Source: JBBQIY01 sp964618405
Lineage (GTDB): Bacteria > Verrucomicrobiota > Kiritimatiellia > RFP12 > UBA3636
DNA: 18,612 nt
NCBI GenBank assembly: GCA_964618405.1
Contig: CAZUAY010000039.1
Location: 1-18,612 of the forward strand
Direction: 5' to 3'
The notes below the pieces were generated by a model that was not told the origin of the DNA, made no database searches, and saw nothing but the letters and a program-made list of their open reading frames with translations. Shown piece after piece: positions 7,303-14,324 of this stretch. Within the stretch, counting starts at the first letter, position 1; each line of letters begins with the position of its first letter. The position numbers and the translations under genes were made by a program.

Positions 7303-7319
7303 AGCAGGAGGTGTGCCAA
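7303..7319 (-). promoter_or_regulatory. sigma-54-type (-24/-12) promoter for dnaK
   Basis: The minus strand reads TTGGCACACCTCCTGCT. Against TTGGCACGnnnnTTGCW it has the invariant GG and GC in exact 10-base spacing and one mismatch in each block. The predicted start near 7292 gives a leader of about 47 nt. Recognition by RpoN is inferred. Confidence 0.6.
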
Positions 7320-7422
7320 GCGAATTTTTAAGATGAATTTGGCAGTCATTGAGCAAAAGTGGGACATCGTGGCGCAGGTGTGACGTTGGGCTGGGTGTGC
7401 GAGTGTGACAGGGGCTTGAGAA

Positions 7423-7464
7423 GTGCGCAGTGCGCAGTGCGCAGTGAGCAGTGAGCAGTGCGGA
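7423..7464 (+). repeat. heptad repeat array GTGCGCA/GTGAGCA x6
   Basis: Six contiguous 7-bp units: GTGCGCA three times, GTGAGCA twice, GTGCGGA once. Confidence 0.9.
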
Positions 7465-7484
7465 AGGGGGAGAGGGAAAGAGAA

Positions 7485-7692
7485 GTGCGTAGTGCGCAGT
7501 GCGTAGTGCGTAGTTTCCGCAGGGGCTCTGCCCCAGACCCCGTTTATTACTGAACTCCGGCCTCACCGAGGCCAGCTACAGGGGAGAAGTGCGCAGTGCG
7601 TAGTGCGTAGTGCGTAGTTTCCGCAGGGGCTCTGCCCCAGACCCCGGTTATTACTGAGCGGCGGCTTCAACGAAGGTCAGCTGCAGGGGAGC
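7485..7692 (+). repeat. two 104-bp composite repeats (heptad array plus REP-like hairpins)
   Basis: Each 104-bp copy (7485-7588 and 7589-7692) has four GTGCG(T/C)A heptads. These are followed by GTTTCCGCAGGGGCTCTGCCCC (a small GGGGC/GCCCC hairpin), an ACCCCGkTTATTACTGA segment, a second hairpin, and GCWRCAGGGGAGMA. The second hairpin is GGCCTC-ACC-GAGGCC (7559-7573) in copy 1 and CTTC-AAC-GAAG (7665-7675) in copy 2, so pairing is kept despite sequence change. The copies lie between the dnaK and peptidase promoters. Confidence 0.85.
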
Positions 7693-7702
7693 AAGTTGAA
7701 CC

Positions 7703-7731
7703 ACTAGCGACTAGCGACTAGCCACTAGCGG
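7703..7731 (+). repeat. heptad repeat array ACT(AGCGACT)-type
   Basis: Four AGCGACT-type heptads. The first 28 bases are the same as those of the array at 4930-4960, including the AGCCACT variant; the end is degenerate. Confidence 0.85.
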
Positions 7732-7769
7732 CTTCCCTTCAGTGTGACATTGGGAGGTGCTTATACGGA

Positions 7770-7786
7770 TAGGCACGGTTTTTGCT
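7770..7786 (+). promoter_or_regulatory. sigma-54-type (-24/-12) promoter for the zinc peptidase gene
   Basis: TAGGCACGGTTTTTGCT matches TTGGCACGnnnnTTGCW at every consensus position except the second base, with exact GG-N10-GC spacing. The predicted start near 7797 leaves a leader of about 27 nt. A small hairpin (TCTACA/TGTAGA, 7788-7806) overlaps the start region. Confidence 0.65.
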
Positions 7787-7823
7787 GTCTACACAAATGT
7801 TGTAGAAACAAAAGGAGTATACT

Positions 7824-8531
7824 ATGTTTTTTGATCCTCTCTATTTTATTTTGCTCGCACCAGCGATCCTTCTGTCGCTCTTTGCGACATTCAAGGTCAA
7901 AACGACTTTCGCAAAGTTTTCGAAAATAAAGACTTCGAGCGGCATGACGGGAGCCCAGGCGGCGGCACTGATGCTGTCACGGTCGGGCACGAACGATGTA
8001 AAAATCGCGCATGCTCAGGGTTTTCTGGGCGATCACTACGATCCCACAACGAAGACCCTGCGACTCTCGAAGGACGTTTACGGCTCCAATAGTCTTTCAG
8101 CCGTTGGCGTGGCGTGCCACGAGGCGGGTCATGCGTTGCAACATGCACATGGCTACAAGCCGCTAATTTGGCGCTCGGCTCTCGTTCCTGTGGCACAGTT
8201 CGGCAGCAGTTTTTCGTATTTTTTCATTTTAGGGGGTTTCATTTTTTCACAAATGCCTTTTGGCATGATGCTCATTAAGATTGGTATTGTGCTTTTCACC
8301 GCCGCCGTGGCGTTTTCGATCGTCACTTTGCCGGTTGAATGGGACGCGAGTGCGCGCGCCAAGAAGCAGATGGTGGTCTGTGGCATTGTCGGCCAAGGAG
8401 AAGCGAGTTCGGCAGGTAAGGTGCTCAATGCGGCCTTTTTAACGTACATCGCCGCCGCGGCTTCCGCGCTACTGACGCTTGTTTACTACTTGCTCCGCTC
8501 GGGCCTTCTCGGCGGAAGAGGAAGGGACTAG
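7824..8531 (+). CDS. YugP-family membrane zinc metallopeptidase
   Basis: A 235-residue membrane protein of the Zn_peptidase_2 (YugP) family, usual length about 225-235. It has an N-terminal membrane helix (5-23) and the zinc-binding HEAGH at 99-103 within ACHEAGHALQHAHGY. Hydrophobic helices follow at about 128-148 and 151-170, then the third ligand candidate E172 (LPVEWDASARAKK), and a last helix at 202-224. The family is predicted to cleave membrane-associated substrates; no substrate is established. AAAGGAG (7811-7816) precedes the ATG by seven bases. The -24/-12 promoter and the location among chaperone genes suggest a membrane quality-control role, in the manner of HtpX, which is inference. 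Confidence 0.9.
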   Translation: MFFDPLYFILLAPAILLSLFATFKVKTTFAKFSKIKTSSGMTGAQAAALMLSRSGTNDVKIAHAQGFLGDHYDPTTKTLRLSKDVYGSNSLSAVGVACHEAGHALQHAHGYKPLIWRSALVPVAQFGSSFSYFFILGGFIFSQMPFGMMLIKIGIVLFTAAVAFSIVTLPVEWDASARAKKQMVVCGIVGQGEASSAGKVLNAAFLTYIAAAASALLTLVYYLLRSGLLGGRGRD

Positions 8532-8554
8532 TATGAGGGAGGGAGTAGTTGAAG

Positions 8555-8742
8555 AAATTACGAATTACGAATTATGAATTACGAATTGAGAAACTCCCCC
8601 TTGCCCATTCCCCCTTGCCCCGCTAGAAGAAATTACGAATTATGAATTACGAATTACGAATTGAGAAACTCCCCCTTGCCCATTCCTCCTTGCCCCGCTA
8701 GAAGAAATTACGAATTATGAATTACGAATTACGAATTGAGAA
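8555..8742 (+). repeat. 75-bp tandem repeats with GAATTAC heptads
   Basis: Three copies begin at 8555, 8630 and 8705, a 75-bp period. Each starts with five heptads (AAATTAC, GAATTAC/GAATTAT, GAATTGA). In copies 1 and 2 this is followed by GAAACTCCCCCTTGCCCATT and a C-rich stretch ending GCTAGAAG. The third copy is cut by the assembly gap, so the true copy number is unknown. Confidence 0.92.
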
Positions 8743-8842
8743 NNNNNNNNNNNNNNNNNNNNNNNNNNNNNNNNNNNNNNNNNNNNNNNNNNNNNNNNNN
8801 NNNNNNNNNNNNNNNNNNNNNNNNNNNNNNNNNNNNNNNNNN
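8743..8842. other. assembly gap (100 N)
   Basis: Exactly 100 N, the usual placeholder for a gap of unknown size. It begins inside the 75-bp tandem repeats and ends one base before the htpG Shine-Dalgarno region, so the htpG promoter is not visible. Confidence 0.97.
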
Positions 8843-8859
8843 AAAGGAAAACTATAAAC

Positions 8860-10806
8860 ATGAGTACACAGACGAAGACATTTCAAACCGAAGTAAGCCA
8901 ATTGCTGGATCTCGTGATCCATTCACTCTATTCGAAGAAAGAGGTGTTTCTAAGAGAATTGATTTCGAACGCTTCCGACGCCATTGATCGCGCGCGCTTC
9001 GAATCGCTGACCGATGGCGCCAAGGCAGATGAAGCCCCGTATCAGATTTCTATCACGCCGAACAAGGAAGCCAAAACGCTGGTCATCAAGGACAACGGTG
9101 TTGGTATGAACGCTCAGGAGATCGAGGAAAACATTGGAACGGTCGCCTCTTCTGGAACGAAAAAGTTTTTGAAAGCCATGAAGGAGCGCGCCGACGCGCC
9201 GGAGCTGATCGGTCAGTTCGGTGTGGGTTTTTATGCGTCGTTCATGGTTGCTGACCAGGTCGAAATGGTGACGCGCCGTCGCGGCGAAAACGCCGTGGCA
9301 TGGTCTTCCGATGGCAAGGGAAGCTACGAAGTGGGCGATGCCGGTGATACGGCTGAGCCGGGCACCACGATCACCTTGCATCTGCGTGAAGACATGGCCG
9401 AGTATCTCGACTCTTGGCGCATTCGCGAGATCGTTCGTCTCTACTCCGATTACATCGCGTATCCGGTAATGTTGTGTCCCGATCCTAGCGTCAAGAAAGA
9501 CGAGAAGAAGCCTGAGGGCGAGGAAGAAGCAGAGGCAGACTTCGAAGAGCAGAGCGCGGAGCCCGAAACGATCAACTCGATGAAGGCAATCTGGAAGCGT
9601 AGCAAGGACGAAGTCACGAAAGAGGAGTTGAGCGCGTTCTACAAGCATATCGCGCATGATTCGGAGGAGCCGCTTTCAACGATCCAATTTTCTGCAGAAG
9701 GTGCGACGGAGTTCAGCGCACTGCTGTTTATTCCACGAATGGCACCGTATGACATGTTCTACGGCAACGCGAAGCAGGGTCTGAATCTGTATGCCCGCAA
9801 CGTGTTTATCGGTGACGACATCAAGGAGCTGCTACCGCGTTACCTCTCCTTCGTGCGTGGTGTTGTTGACTCGTCAGATCTGGCGCTCAACGTCTCTCGC
9901 GAAATGTTGCAAGATGACGCGATCATCCGTCGCATCCGCAAGGTGATGGTGGGTAAGATCATTTCGAACATCGAGGACATGAAGAAGAATCGTCCTGATG
10001 ACTTCGCCAAATTCTGCAAGGAGTTTGGGCGCATGCTCAAAGAAGGCGTGCAGAGCGACTGGGAGAACTACGACAAGCTCAAGGAACTCGTGATGTTCCC
10101 CTCGACCTTCTCGGAGGATGAGACGAAGCCCGTTTCGCTCAAGGATTACGTCGGGCGCATGCCGTCGACTCAGAAAGAAATCTACTATATCTCGGGCGAC
10201 ACCTTCCAAGCGGCAAAGCATTCGCCGGTGCTGGAGGCGTTTTCGAAACACGGATTCGAAGTGCTCTTTTTTGTCGATCCCGTCGATGAGTTTGTCGCTC
10301 AGCGATTGCGTGAATACGATGGTAAAAAACTCCGTGCGGCCGACAAGGGCGAGCTCGACCTTGACGCTGCCGAAGGCGATGCTACCGAGAAGAAAGATAC
10401 GGAAACGAAGAAGGAGCCGACCGAAGAGGATCAGCGCTTCAAGCCCTTGATGGATTTCCTCTCGAGCCGCTTTAAGGACGCGGTGAAGACGGTAAGGCTG
10501 TCATCACGCCTAACGGATTCGACCTGCTGTCTTGTGGCGGATGAATACGGCTACAGTGCGCACATGGAGCGCGTGATGAAGGCCTTCAATCAAGAAGTGC
10601 CGAAGACGCTCCGTACGCTGGAGCTCAATCCGAAGCATCCCGTGATGGAGAAGATGCTGGGACTCGTCACCACCGACAGTGCTTCAGAAGCGCTCGCGGA
10701 TTACGCAGACTTGCTCTTCGGACAAGCGCAGCTTGCGGAAGGAACCGCGCTCGATAACCCCTCGCGCTTCAACAAGCTTGTTAGCACGATTATGGCGAAG
10801 GGTTGA
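8860..10806 (+). CDS. htpG: molecular chaperone HtpG (Hsp90)
   Basis: A 648-residue bacterial Hsp90, slightly longer than E. coli HtpG. The GHKL ATPase domain shows E33 and N37 (LRELISNASDAIDR), D78 (IKDNGVGM), GTVASSGTKKF (93-103) and IGQFGVGFYASFMVAD (117-132). An acidic/lysine-rich insertion (about 208-232) and a second charged stretch (about 490-525, near ATEKKDTETKKEPTEED) account for the extra length. The middle-domain catalytic-loop region LALNVSREMLQDD is present. It is a homodimeric ATP-dependent cytosolic chaperone. AAAGGA (8844-8849) sits ten bases before the ATG. The promoter is lost in the gap. clpB follows after 245 nt on the same strand, but with its own promoter match. Confidence 0.98.
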   Translation: MSTQTKTFQTEVSQLLDLVIHSLYSKKEVFLRELISNASDAIDRARFESLTDGAKADEAPYQISITPNKEAKTLVIKDNGVGMNAQEIEENIGTVASSGTKKFLKAMKERADAPELIGQFGVGFYASFMVADQVEMVTRRRGENAVAWSSDGKGSYEVGDAGDTAEPGTTITLHLREDMAEYLDSWRIREIVRLYSDYIAYPVMLCPDPSVKKDEKKPEGEEEAEADFEEQSAEPETINSMKAIWKRSKDEVTKEELSAFYKHIAHDSEEPLSTIQFSAEGATEFSALLFIPRMAPYDMFYGNAKQGLNLYARNVFIGDDIKELLPRYLSFVRGVVDSSDLALNVSREMLQDDAIIRRIRKVMVGKIISNIEDMKKNRPDDFAKFCKEFGRMLKEGVQSDWENYDKLKELVMFPSTFSEDETKPVSLKDYVGRMPSTQKEIYYISGDTFQAAKHSPVLEAFSKHGFEVLFFVDPVDEFVAQRLREYDGKKLRAADKGELDLDAAEGDATEKKDTETKKEPTEEDQRFKPLMDFLSSRFKDAVKTVRLSSRLTDSTCCLVADEYGYSAHMERVMKAFNQEVPKTLRTLELNPKHPVMEKMLGLVTTDSASEALADYADLLFGQAQLAEGTALDNPSRFNKLVSTIMAKG

Positions 10807-10868
10807 TGAGACCTTGTCGCGAACCTTGTCGCAAACTTTGTCGATTCAACAACAGAGGTTTTAGGTGT

Positions 10869-10898
10869 TAAGCCCTAGGGTTTAGCAACTGTGGCTAA
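10869..10898. other. inverted repeats between htpG and clpB
   Basis: TAAGCCCTAGGGTTTA (10869-10884) is a near-perfect palindrome. The overlapping TTAGC-N7-GCTAA (10882-10898) is a second dyad. Either could be an operator. It is not CIRCE, since the arms are too short and the spacing is wrong. Confidence 0.35.
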
Positions 10899-10977
10899 CA
10901 GTAGGATCTTCTTTCTCCATTGAAAATTGGATTTGAGTGTTGGCTGTTGGATATTACGCTTACGCCGTTTCACCTGT

Positions 10978-10997
10978 GGAGCAGGGTGCGGCGAAGC
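10978..10997 (+). repeat. interspersed 20-bp repeat, copy 1
   Basis: GGAGCAGGGTGCGGCGAAGC, one of three near-identical copies (see 13749-13769 and 18466-18485), all outside genes. Confidence 0.7.
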
Positions 10998-11010
10998 CTT
11001 TAAATTGTCT

Positions 11011-11027
11011 TTGGCATGGTTTATGCA
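11011..11027 (+). promoter_or_regulatory. sigma-54-type (-24/-12) promoter for clpB
   Basis: TTGGCATGGTTTATGCA matches the -24/-12 consensus with exact GG-N10-GC spacing and two small deviations (C to T in the -24 block, T to A in the -12 block). The predicted start near 11038 is just ahead of the SD AAGGAG (11039-11044), giving an unusually short leader of about 14 nt. Confidence 0.6.
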
Positions 11028-11051
11028 TCATCCCTATCAAGGAGATTGATA

Positions 11052-13661
11052 ATGAACGACAAATTAACACAAAAAACACAAGAGGCCATTCAGGCAGCAC
11101 AGCAGACAGCGACTCGCTACAGTCATCAGGCCGTTGATGTACCGCACTTGTTATTGGCGCTGATTACCCAAGAAAATGGGCTGATTCCACGCATCTTGGA
11201 AAAGGTTGGCGTGAATGTTGTCTCGGTTCAAGCTTCAGTTGAAGGCCTTCTCGATAGACTCCCGCGTGTGAGCAGTCAGTCGACGGAGTCGGGCAAGATT
11301 TACGTTTCTCAAGAATTTCAGTCCCTCCTCGTCAAGGCGGGGGATCATGCCACGCGATTGAAGGACGAATATGTCTCTGTCGAGCATCTGCTCTTGGCAA
11401 TGCTGGACGGCGACAAGCGCTCCGAAACGCATAAGATTCTCGAGAATGCGGGACTGGATACGGCGGGGGTGTTGGAGGCTCTGAAATCGGTGCGGGGCAG
11501 TCAGCGCGTCACGACGGATTCCCCCGAGTCTCAATACGAGGCGTTGGAAAAGTACGGTACCGATCTCGTGGCGACGGCACGGCAAAACAAGCTCGACCCC
11601 GTGATCGGGCGCGATTCGGAAATTCGGGCCGTGACGCGCATTCTTTCGCGCAAGACAAAGAATAACCCTGTGCTGATCGGCGAACCCGGCGTTGGCAAAA
11701 CCGCGATCGTCGAAGGACTAGCGCAGCGTATTGTCCGTGGCGACGTTCCTGAGAATTTGAAAGGGCGTTCGATCTATTCTCTCGACATGACAGCGCTGAT
11801 GGCCGGTGCGAAATACCGTGGTGAATTTGAAGAGCGCCTGAAGGCTGTTCTTAACGAGATCAAGGCGGCAGAGGGGCATATCATTCTCTTCATCGACGAA
11901 ATTCACACGATTGTCGGAGCAGGCAAGACAGAAGGTTCGACCGATGCGGCGAACATGCTCAAGCCGATGCTGGCGCGCGGCGAACTGAACTGTATTGGTG
12001 CGACAACGCTTAACGAATATCGCCTGCACATGGAAAAGGATGCAGCTCTGGAACGGCGCTTTCAGCCCGTAACGGTCGACGCGCCCACCGTGGAGGACAC
12101 GATTTCAATTCTCCGTGGCCTGCGTGATCGCTTCGAGCTGTATCATAACGTACGAATCCAGGATGCGGCCATCGTTTCCGCCGCCGTGCTTTCAGATCGT
12201 TATGTTTCAGATCGTTTTCTCCCGGATAAAGCTATTGACCTCATTGACGAGGCTTGCGCCTCTATCCGGACGGAAATGGACTCCATGCCCGCCGAGCTGG
12301 ATGAAGTTACGCGCAAAGTGATGCGCCTCGAGATTGAAGAGACAGCGCTGAAAAAAGAGAAAGACAAGGCGAGCCTTGATCGGCTCGAAATTTTGCGAAA
12401 AGAACTGGCCGATTTGCGCACAAGTTCTGATGCCATGCGGTTGCAATGGCAGTCCGAAAAAGATGCGATCGAAAAGATCCGTGGCGTGCGAGAAGAACTC
12501 GATAAGGTTCGTAACGAGTGCGAGAAAGCCGAGCGCGCATACGATCTCGATAAGGTCGCGAAGTTGCGCTATGGTACGATTCCCGAGTTAGAAAAAAAAC
12601 TCGCAGCACTCCAGAAAACGGAAGACTCAACGGCGGAGTCACGATTGCTACACGAAGAGGTGTCGGAGGAAGAAATTGCCGACGTCGTTGCTCGCTGGAC
12701 TGGTATTCCTGTGAAGCGCCTTATCGAATCAGAGCGGGAGAAGCTCCTACGCTTGCCGGAAGAGCTTCACAAGCGTGTGGTTGGACAGGAAGAGGCTGTA
12801 CAGTCCGTTTCCGATGCCGTGTTGCGTGCCCGTGCTGGTATCCAAAACAAGAATCGTCCGATTGGCTCATTTTTGTTCCTCGGGCCCACCGGTGTTGGCA
12901 AGACGGAGCTGGCGCGTACGCTGGCAGAGGACATGTTCGATTCAGAGACCCAGATGGTTCGCCTCGACATGTCGGAGTATATGGAGAAGTTTTCCGTGTC
13001 GCGCCTTGTCGGCGCACCTCCGGGTTATGTGGGCTATGAAGAAGGCGGACAACTCACCGAAGCCGTGCGGCGCAAACCGTATTCGGTTGTTTTGCTCGAT
13101 GAAATCGAGAAGGCACATCCCGATGTGTTCAACATCTTGTTGCAGGTACTCGACGATGGCCGTCTGACCGACTCTCATGGGCGCACGGTAAACTTCCGCA
13201 ACACCATCATCATCATGACCAGTAACCTCGGCTCTCAGTATCTTCTCGAGGGGCTCTCGAAGAACGGAGAAATCTCGGATGATGCACGCAAGGCGGTGAT
13301 GGCCCTTCTGAAGGAGACGTTCCGCCCAGAGTTTCTGAACCGTCTCGATGAGACCGTGTTTTTCAAACCGCTGAACAAGGAGGAGATCCATGCGATTGTA
13401 CGGCTGTTGCTCAAGGAGCTTGAGAAACGTCTTTATGATCGAGGTCTTAAACTGGAGGTTAGTGAAGCCGCGATCGACCTCATTGTGGAGCGCGGCTACG
13501 ATCCTGTGTACGGTGCCCGACCACTCAAGCGGCATATCCAAAACGGCTTGGAAACGCCGATTGCTCGCGAAATCATCAAAGGCGATTTCACCTCTGATGC
13601 AACCGTGCAGGTTGATGTCGTTAAGGGGGAGTTTAGTATAAAAGTTGTGAGTGCCGAGTAG
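11052..13661 (+). CDS. clpB: ATP-dependent disaggregase ClpB (Hsp100)
   Basis: An 869-residue ClpB, full length. In order: the N-terminal Clp repeat domain (about 1-145); the first AAA+ module with Walker A GEPGVGKT (210-217) and Walker B ILFIDEIHT; the coiled-coil middle domain characteristic of ClpB (about 410-530, rich in EKDK/LRKEL/REELDKVRNECEKAE); the second AAA+ module with GPTGVGKT (611-618) and VVLLDEIEKAHPDVF; and the C-terminal D2-small domain. The hexamer pulls proteins out of aggregates together with DnaK. ATG 11052 is preceded by AAGGAG; an in-frame ATG at 11016 lies inside the -24/-12 promoter match and is rejected. The last codons (VVSAE, stop) are part of a heptad repeat array, so the extreme C-terminus may have been altered by the repeat. 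Confidence 0.98.
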   Translation: MNDKLTQKTQEAIQAAQQTATRYSHQAVDVPHLLLALITQENGLIPRILEKVGVNVVSVQASVEGLLDRLPRVSSQSTESGKIYVSQEFQSLLVKAGDHATRLKDEYVSVEHLLLAMLDGDKRSETHKILENAGLDTAGVLEALKSVRGSQRVTTDSPESQYEALEKYGTDLVATARQNKLDPVIGRDSEIRAVTRILSRKTKNNPVLIGEPGVGKTAIVEGLAQRIVRGDVPENLKGRSIYSLDMTALMAGAKYRGEFEERLKAVLNEIKAAEGHIILFIDEIHTIVGAGKTEGSTDAANMLKPMLARGELNCIGATTLNEYRLHMEKDAALERRFQPVTVDAPTVEDTISILRGLRDRFELYHNVRIQDAAIVSAAVLSDRYVSDRFLPDKAIDLIDEACASIRTEMDSMPAELDEVTRKVMRLEIEETALKKEKDKASLDRLEILRKELADLRTSSDAMRLQWQSEKDAIEKIRGVREELDKVRNECEKAERAYDLDKVAKLRYGTIPELEKKLAALQKTEDSTAESRLLHEEVSEEEIADVVARWTGIPVKRLIESEREKLLRLPEELHKRVVGQEEAVQSVSDAVLRARAGIQNKNRPIGSFLFLGPTGVGKTELARTLAEDMFDSETQMVRLDMSEYMEKFSVSRLVGAPPGYVGYEEGGQLTEAVRRKPYSVVLLDEIEKAHPDVFNILLQVLDDGRLTDSHGRTVNFRNTIIIMTSNLGSQYLLEGLSKNGEISDDARKAVMALLKETFRPEFLNRLDETVFFKPLNKEEIHAIVRLLLKELEKRLYDRGLKLEVSEAAIDLIVERGYDPVYGARPLKRHIQNGLETPIAREIIKGDFTSDATVQVDVVKGEFSIKVVSAE

Positions 13662-13678
13662 CGAGTTGTGAGGTGCGA
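13644..13678 (+). repeat. heptad repeat array overlapping the clpB stop codon
   Basis: Five 7-bp units: GTTGTGA, GTGCCGA, GTAGCGA, GTTGTGA, GGTGCGA. The clpB stop TAG (13659-13661) lies inside the GTAGCGA unit. Confidence 0.8.
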
Positions 13679-13693
13679 ACAAGCCGGAAGAGC

Positions 13694-13737
13694 GTGCGCA
13701 GTGCGGAGTTTCCGATGGGGCACCCCATACCTCGTTT
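13694..13737 (+). repeat. degenerate copy of the GTGCGNA-GTTTCCG composite
   Basis: GTGCGCA and GTGCGGA heptads, then GTTTCCG and a short ATGGGG/CCCCAT hairpin. The order is the same as in the 104-bp composites at 7485-7692, but with different stem bases. Confidence 0.6.
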
Positions 13738-13748
13738 CTCGGGAGTTG

Positions 13749-13769
13749 CGAAGCAGGGTGGGGCGAAGC
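13749..13769 (+). repeat. interspersed 20-bp repeat, copy 2
   Basis: GAAGCAGGGTGGGGCGAAGC core; second copy of the repeat at 10978-10997. Confidence 0.65.
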
Positions 13770-13782
13770 GGTTACTTGTTGC

Positions 13783-13805
13783 CTGCAAGCAGAGACTGCT
13801 TGCAG
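13783..13805. other. hairpin in the clpB-bat spacer
   Basis: A perfect 9-bp stem CTGCAAGCA / TGCTTGCAG with a 5-nt loop. No U-tract follows. Function unknown. Confidence 0.5.
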
Positions 13806-13854
13806 AGAGAGTGTAAAAGCATTGCAAAAGTGAAACCGCCAGTTTTACCCTCTC

Positions 13855-13880
13855 CTTGCGGGCTGTCCCCAGCCCGCAAG
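13855..13880. other. GC-rich hairpin in the clpB-bat spacer
   Basis: A perfect 10-bp stem CTTGCGGGCT / AGCCCGCAAG with a 6-nt loop. It is strong but lacks a U-tract on either strand, so it is REP-like rather than a clear terminator. Confidence 0.55.
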
Positions 13881-13904
13881 CCATGCTCCAAAAGGCACAG
13901 CGCT

Positions 13905-13962
13905 CCTGTAGCCGCGATCGGTGATTGCGGTTCGTTGTGGGTTCACCGAACCCAGCCACAGG
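13905..13962 (+). repeat. REP-like two-hairpin element, copy A
   Basis: It starts CCTGTAGCC and ends GCCACAGG. Hairpin 1 is CCGCGATC-GGT-GATTGCGG (13912-13930); hairpin 2 is GGGTTC-ACC-GAACCC (13939-13953). It is followed by GGAGAA and then a heptad array. It is the counterpart of 18068-18125, with compensated stem changes. Confidence 0.8.
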
Positions 13963-13968
13963 GGAGAA

Positions 13969-13996
13969 GTGGCGAGTGGCGAGTTGTGAGTTGCGA
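13969..13996 (+). repeat. heptad repeat array GTGGCGA/GTTGCGA x4
   Basis: Four 7-bp units: GTGGCGA, GTGGCGA, GTTGTGA, GTTGCGA. It begins directly after the REP-like element's AGGGGAGAA. Confidence 0.9.
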
Positions 13997-14139
13997 GTGG
14001 GACATGTCAGGAAGAACGGTCTGAGTTTTCGGCGTGTTCCTCTCGTCGCCGCGGGCCTATCTCATGCGGTGATCTCTCTAATTCTAAATGCAAATCCCCG
14101 ATACCTATCCGGGTGGAGCCCTGTCGGCTCTTTCGTAGT

Positions 14140-14170
14140 ACTAGCGACTAGCGACTAGCGACTAGCGACT
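14140..14170 (+). repeat. heptad repeat array ACT(AGCGACT)x4
   Basis: A perfect 31-bp array of four identical AGCGACT units, the same length as the arrays flanking the four-helix-bundle gene. It directly abuts the hairpin at 14171. Confidence 0.92.
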
Positions 14171-14209
14171 GTAATCGGTCAGGCACAGCCCCTGTGCCTG
14201 ACCGATTAC
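14171..14209 (+). terminator. 18-bp perfect inverted repeat, possible terminator
   Basis: GTAATCGGTCAGGCACAG pairs perfectly with 14192-14209 across a 3-nt CCC loop and is followed by TTAAATTTTCTT. It could stop transcription before the Bat genes. Its length and its position next to a heptad array also suit a REP/MITE-like element. Confidence 0.5.
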
Positions 14210-14229
14210 TTAAATTTTCTTGTCAGCGG

Positions 14230-14259
14230 TTGATGCGTGACCAACGGATGTGATAGAAT
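14230..14259 (+). promoter_or_regulatory. sigma-70-type promoter for the Bat genes
   Basis: TTGATG (14230-14235) and TAGAAT (14254-14259), with 18-bp spacing, lie about 50 bp ahead of the SD. No -24/-12 match is seen here, unlike the stress genes upstream. Confidence 0.45.
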
Positions 14260-14324
14260 AAACAGTTTTAAAGGCGGTATGCTGAACCGAGACACAACCG
14301 CGCTGCCGGAGGATGTTTTTTGAT

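Noticed and set aside
8555..8742. CRISPR array
   Set aside because: The intervals between repeats are themselves repeated, not unique spacers, and no cas gene is nearby.
13668..14158. Small open frames in the clpB-bat spacer
   Set aside because: They are composed largely of heptad arrays and REP-like hairpins; no conserved protein features.
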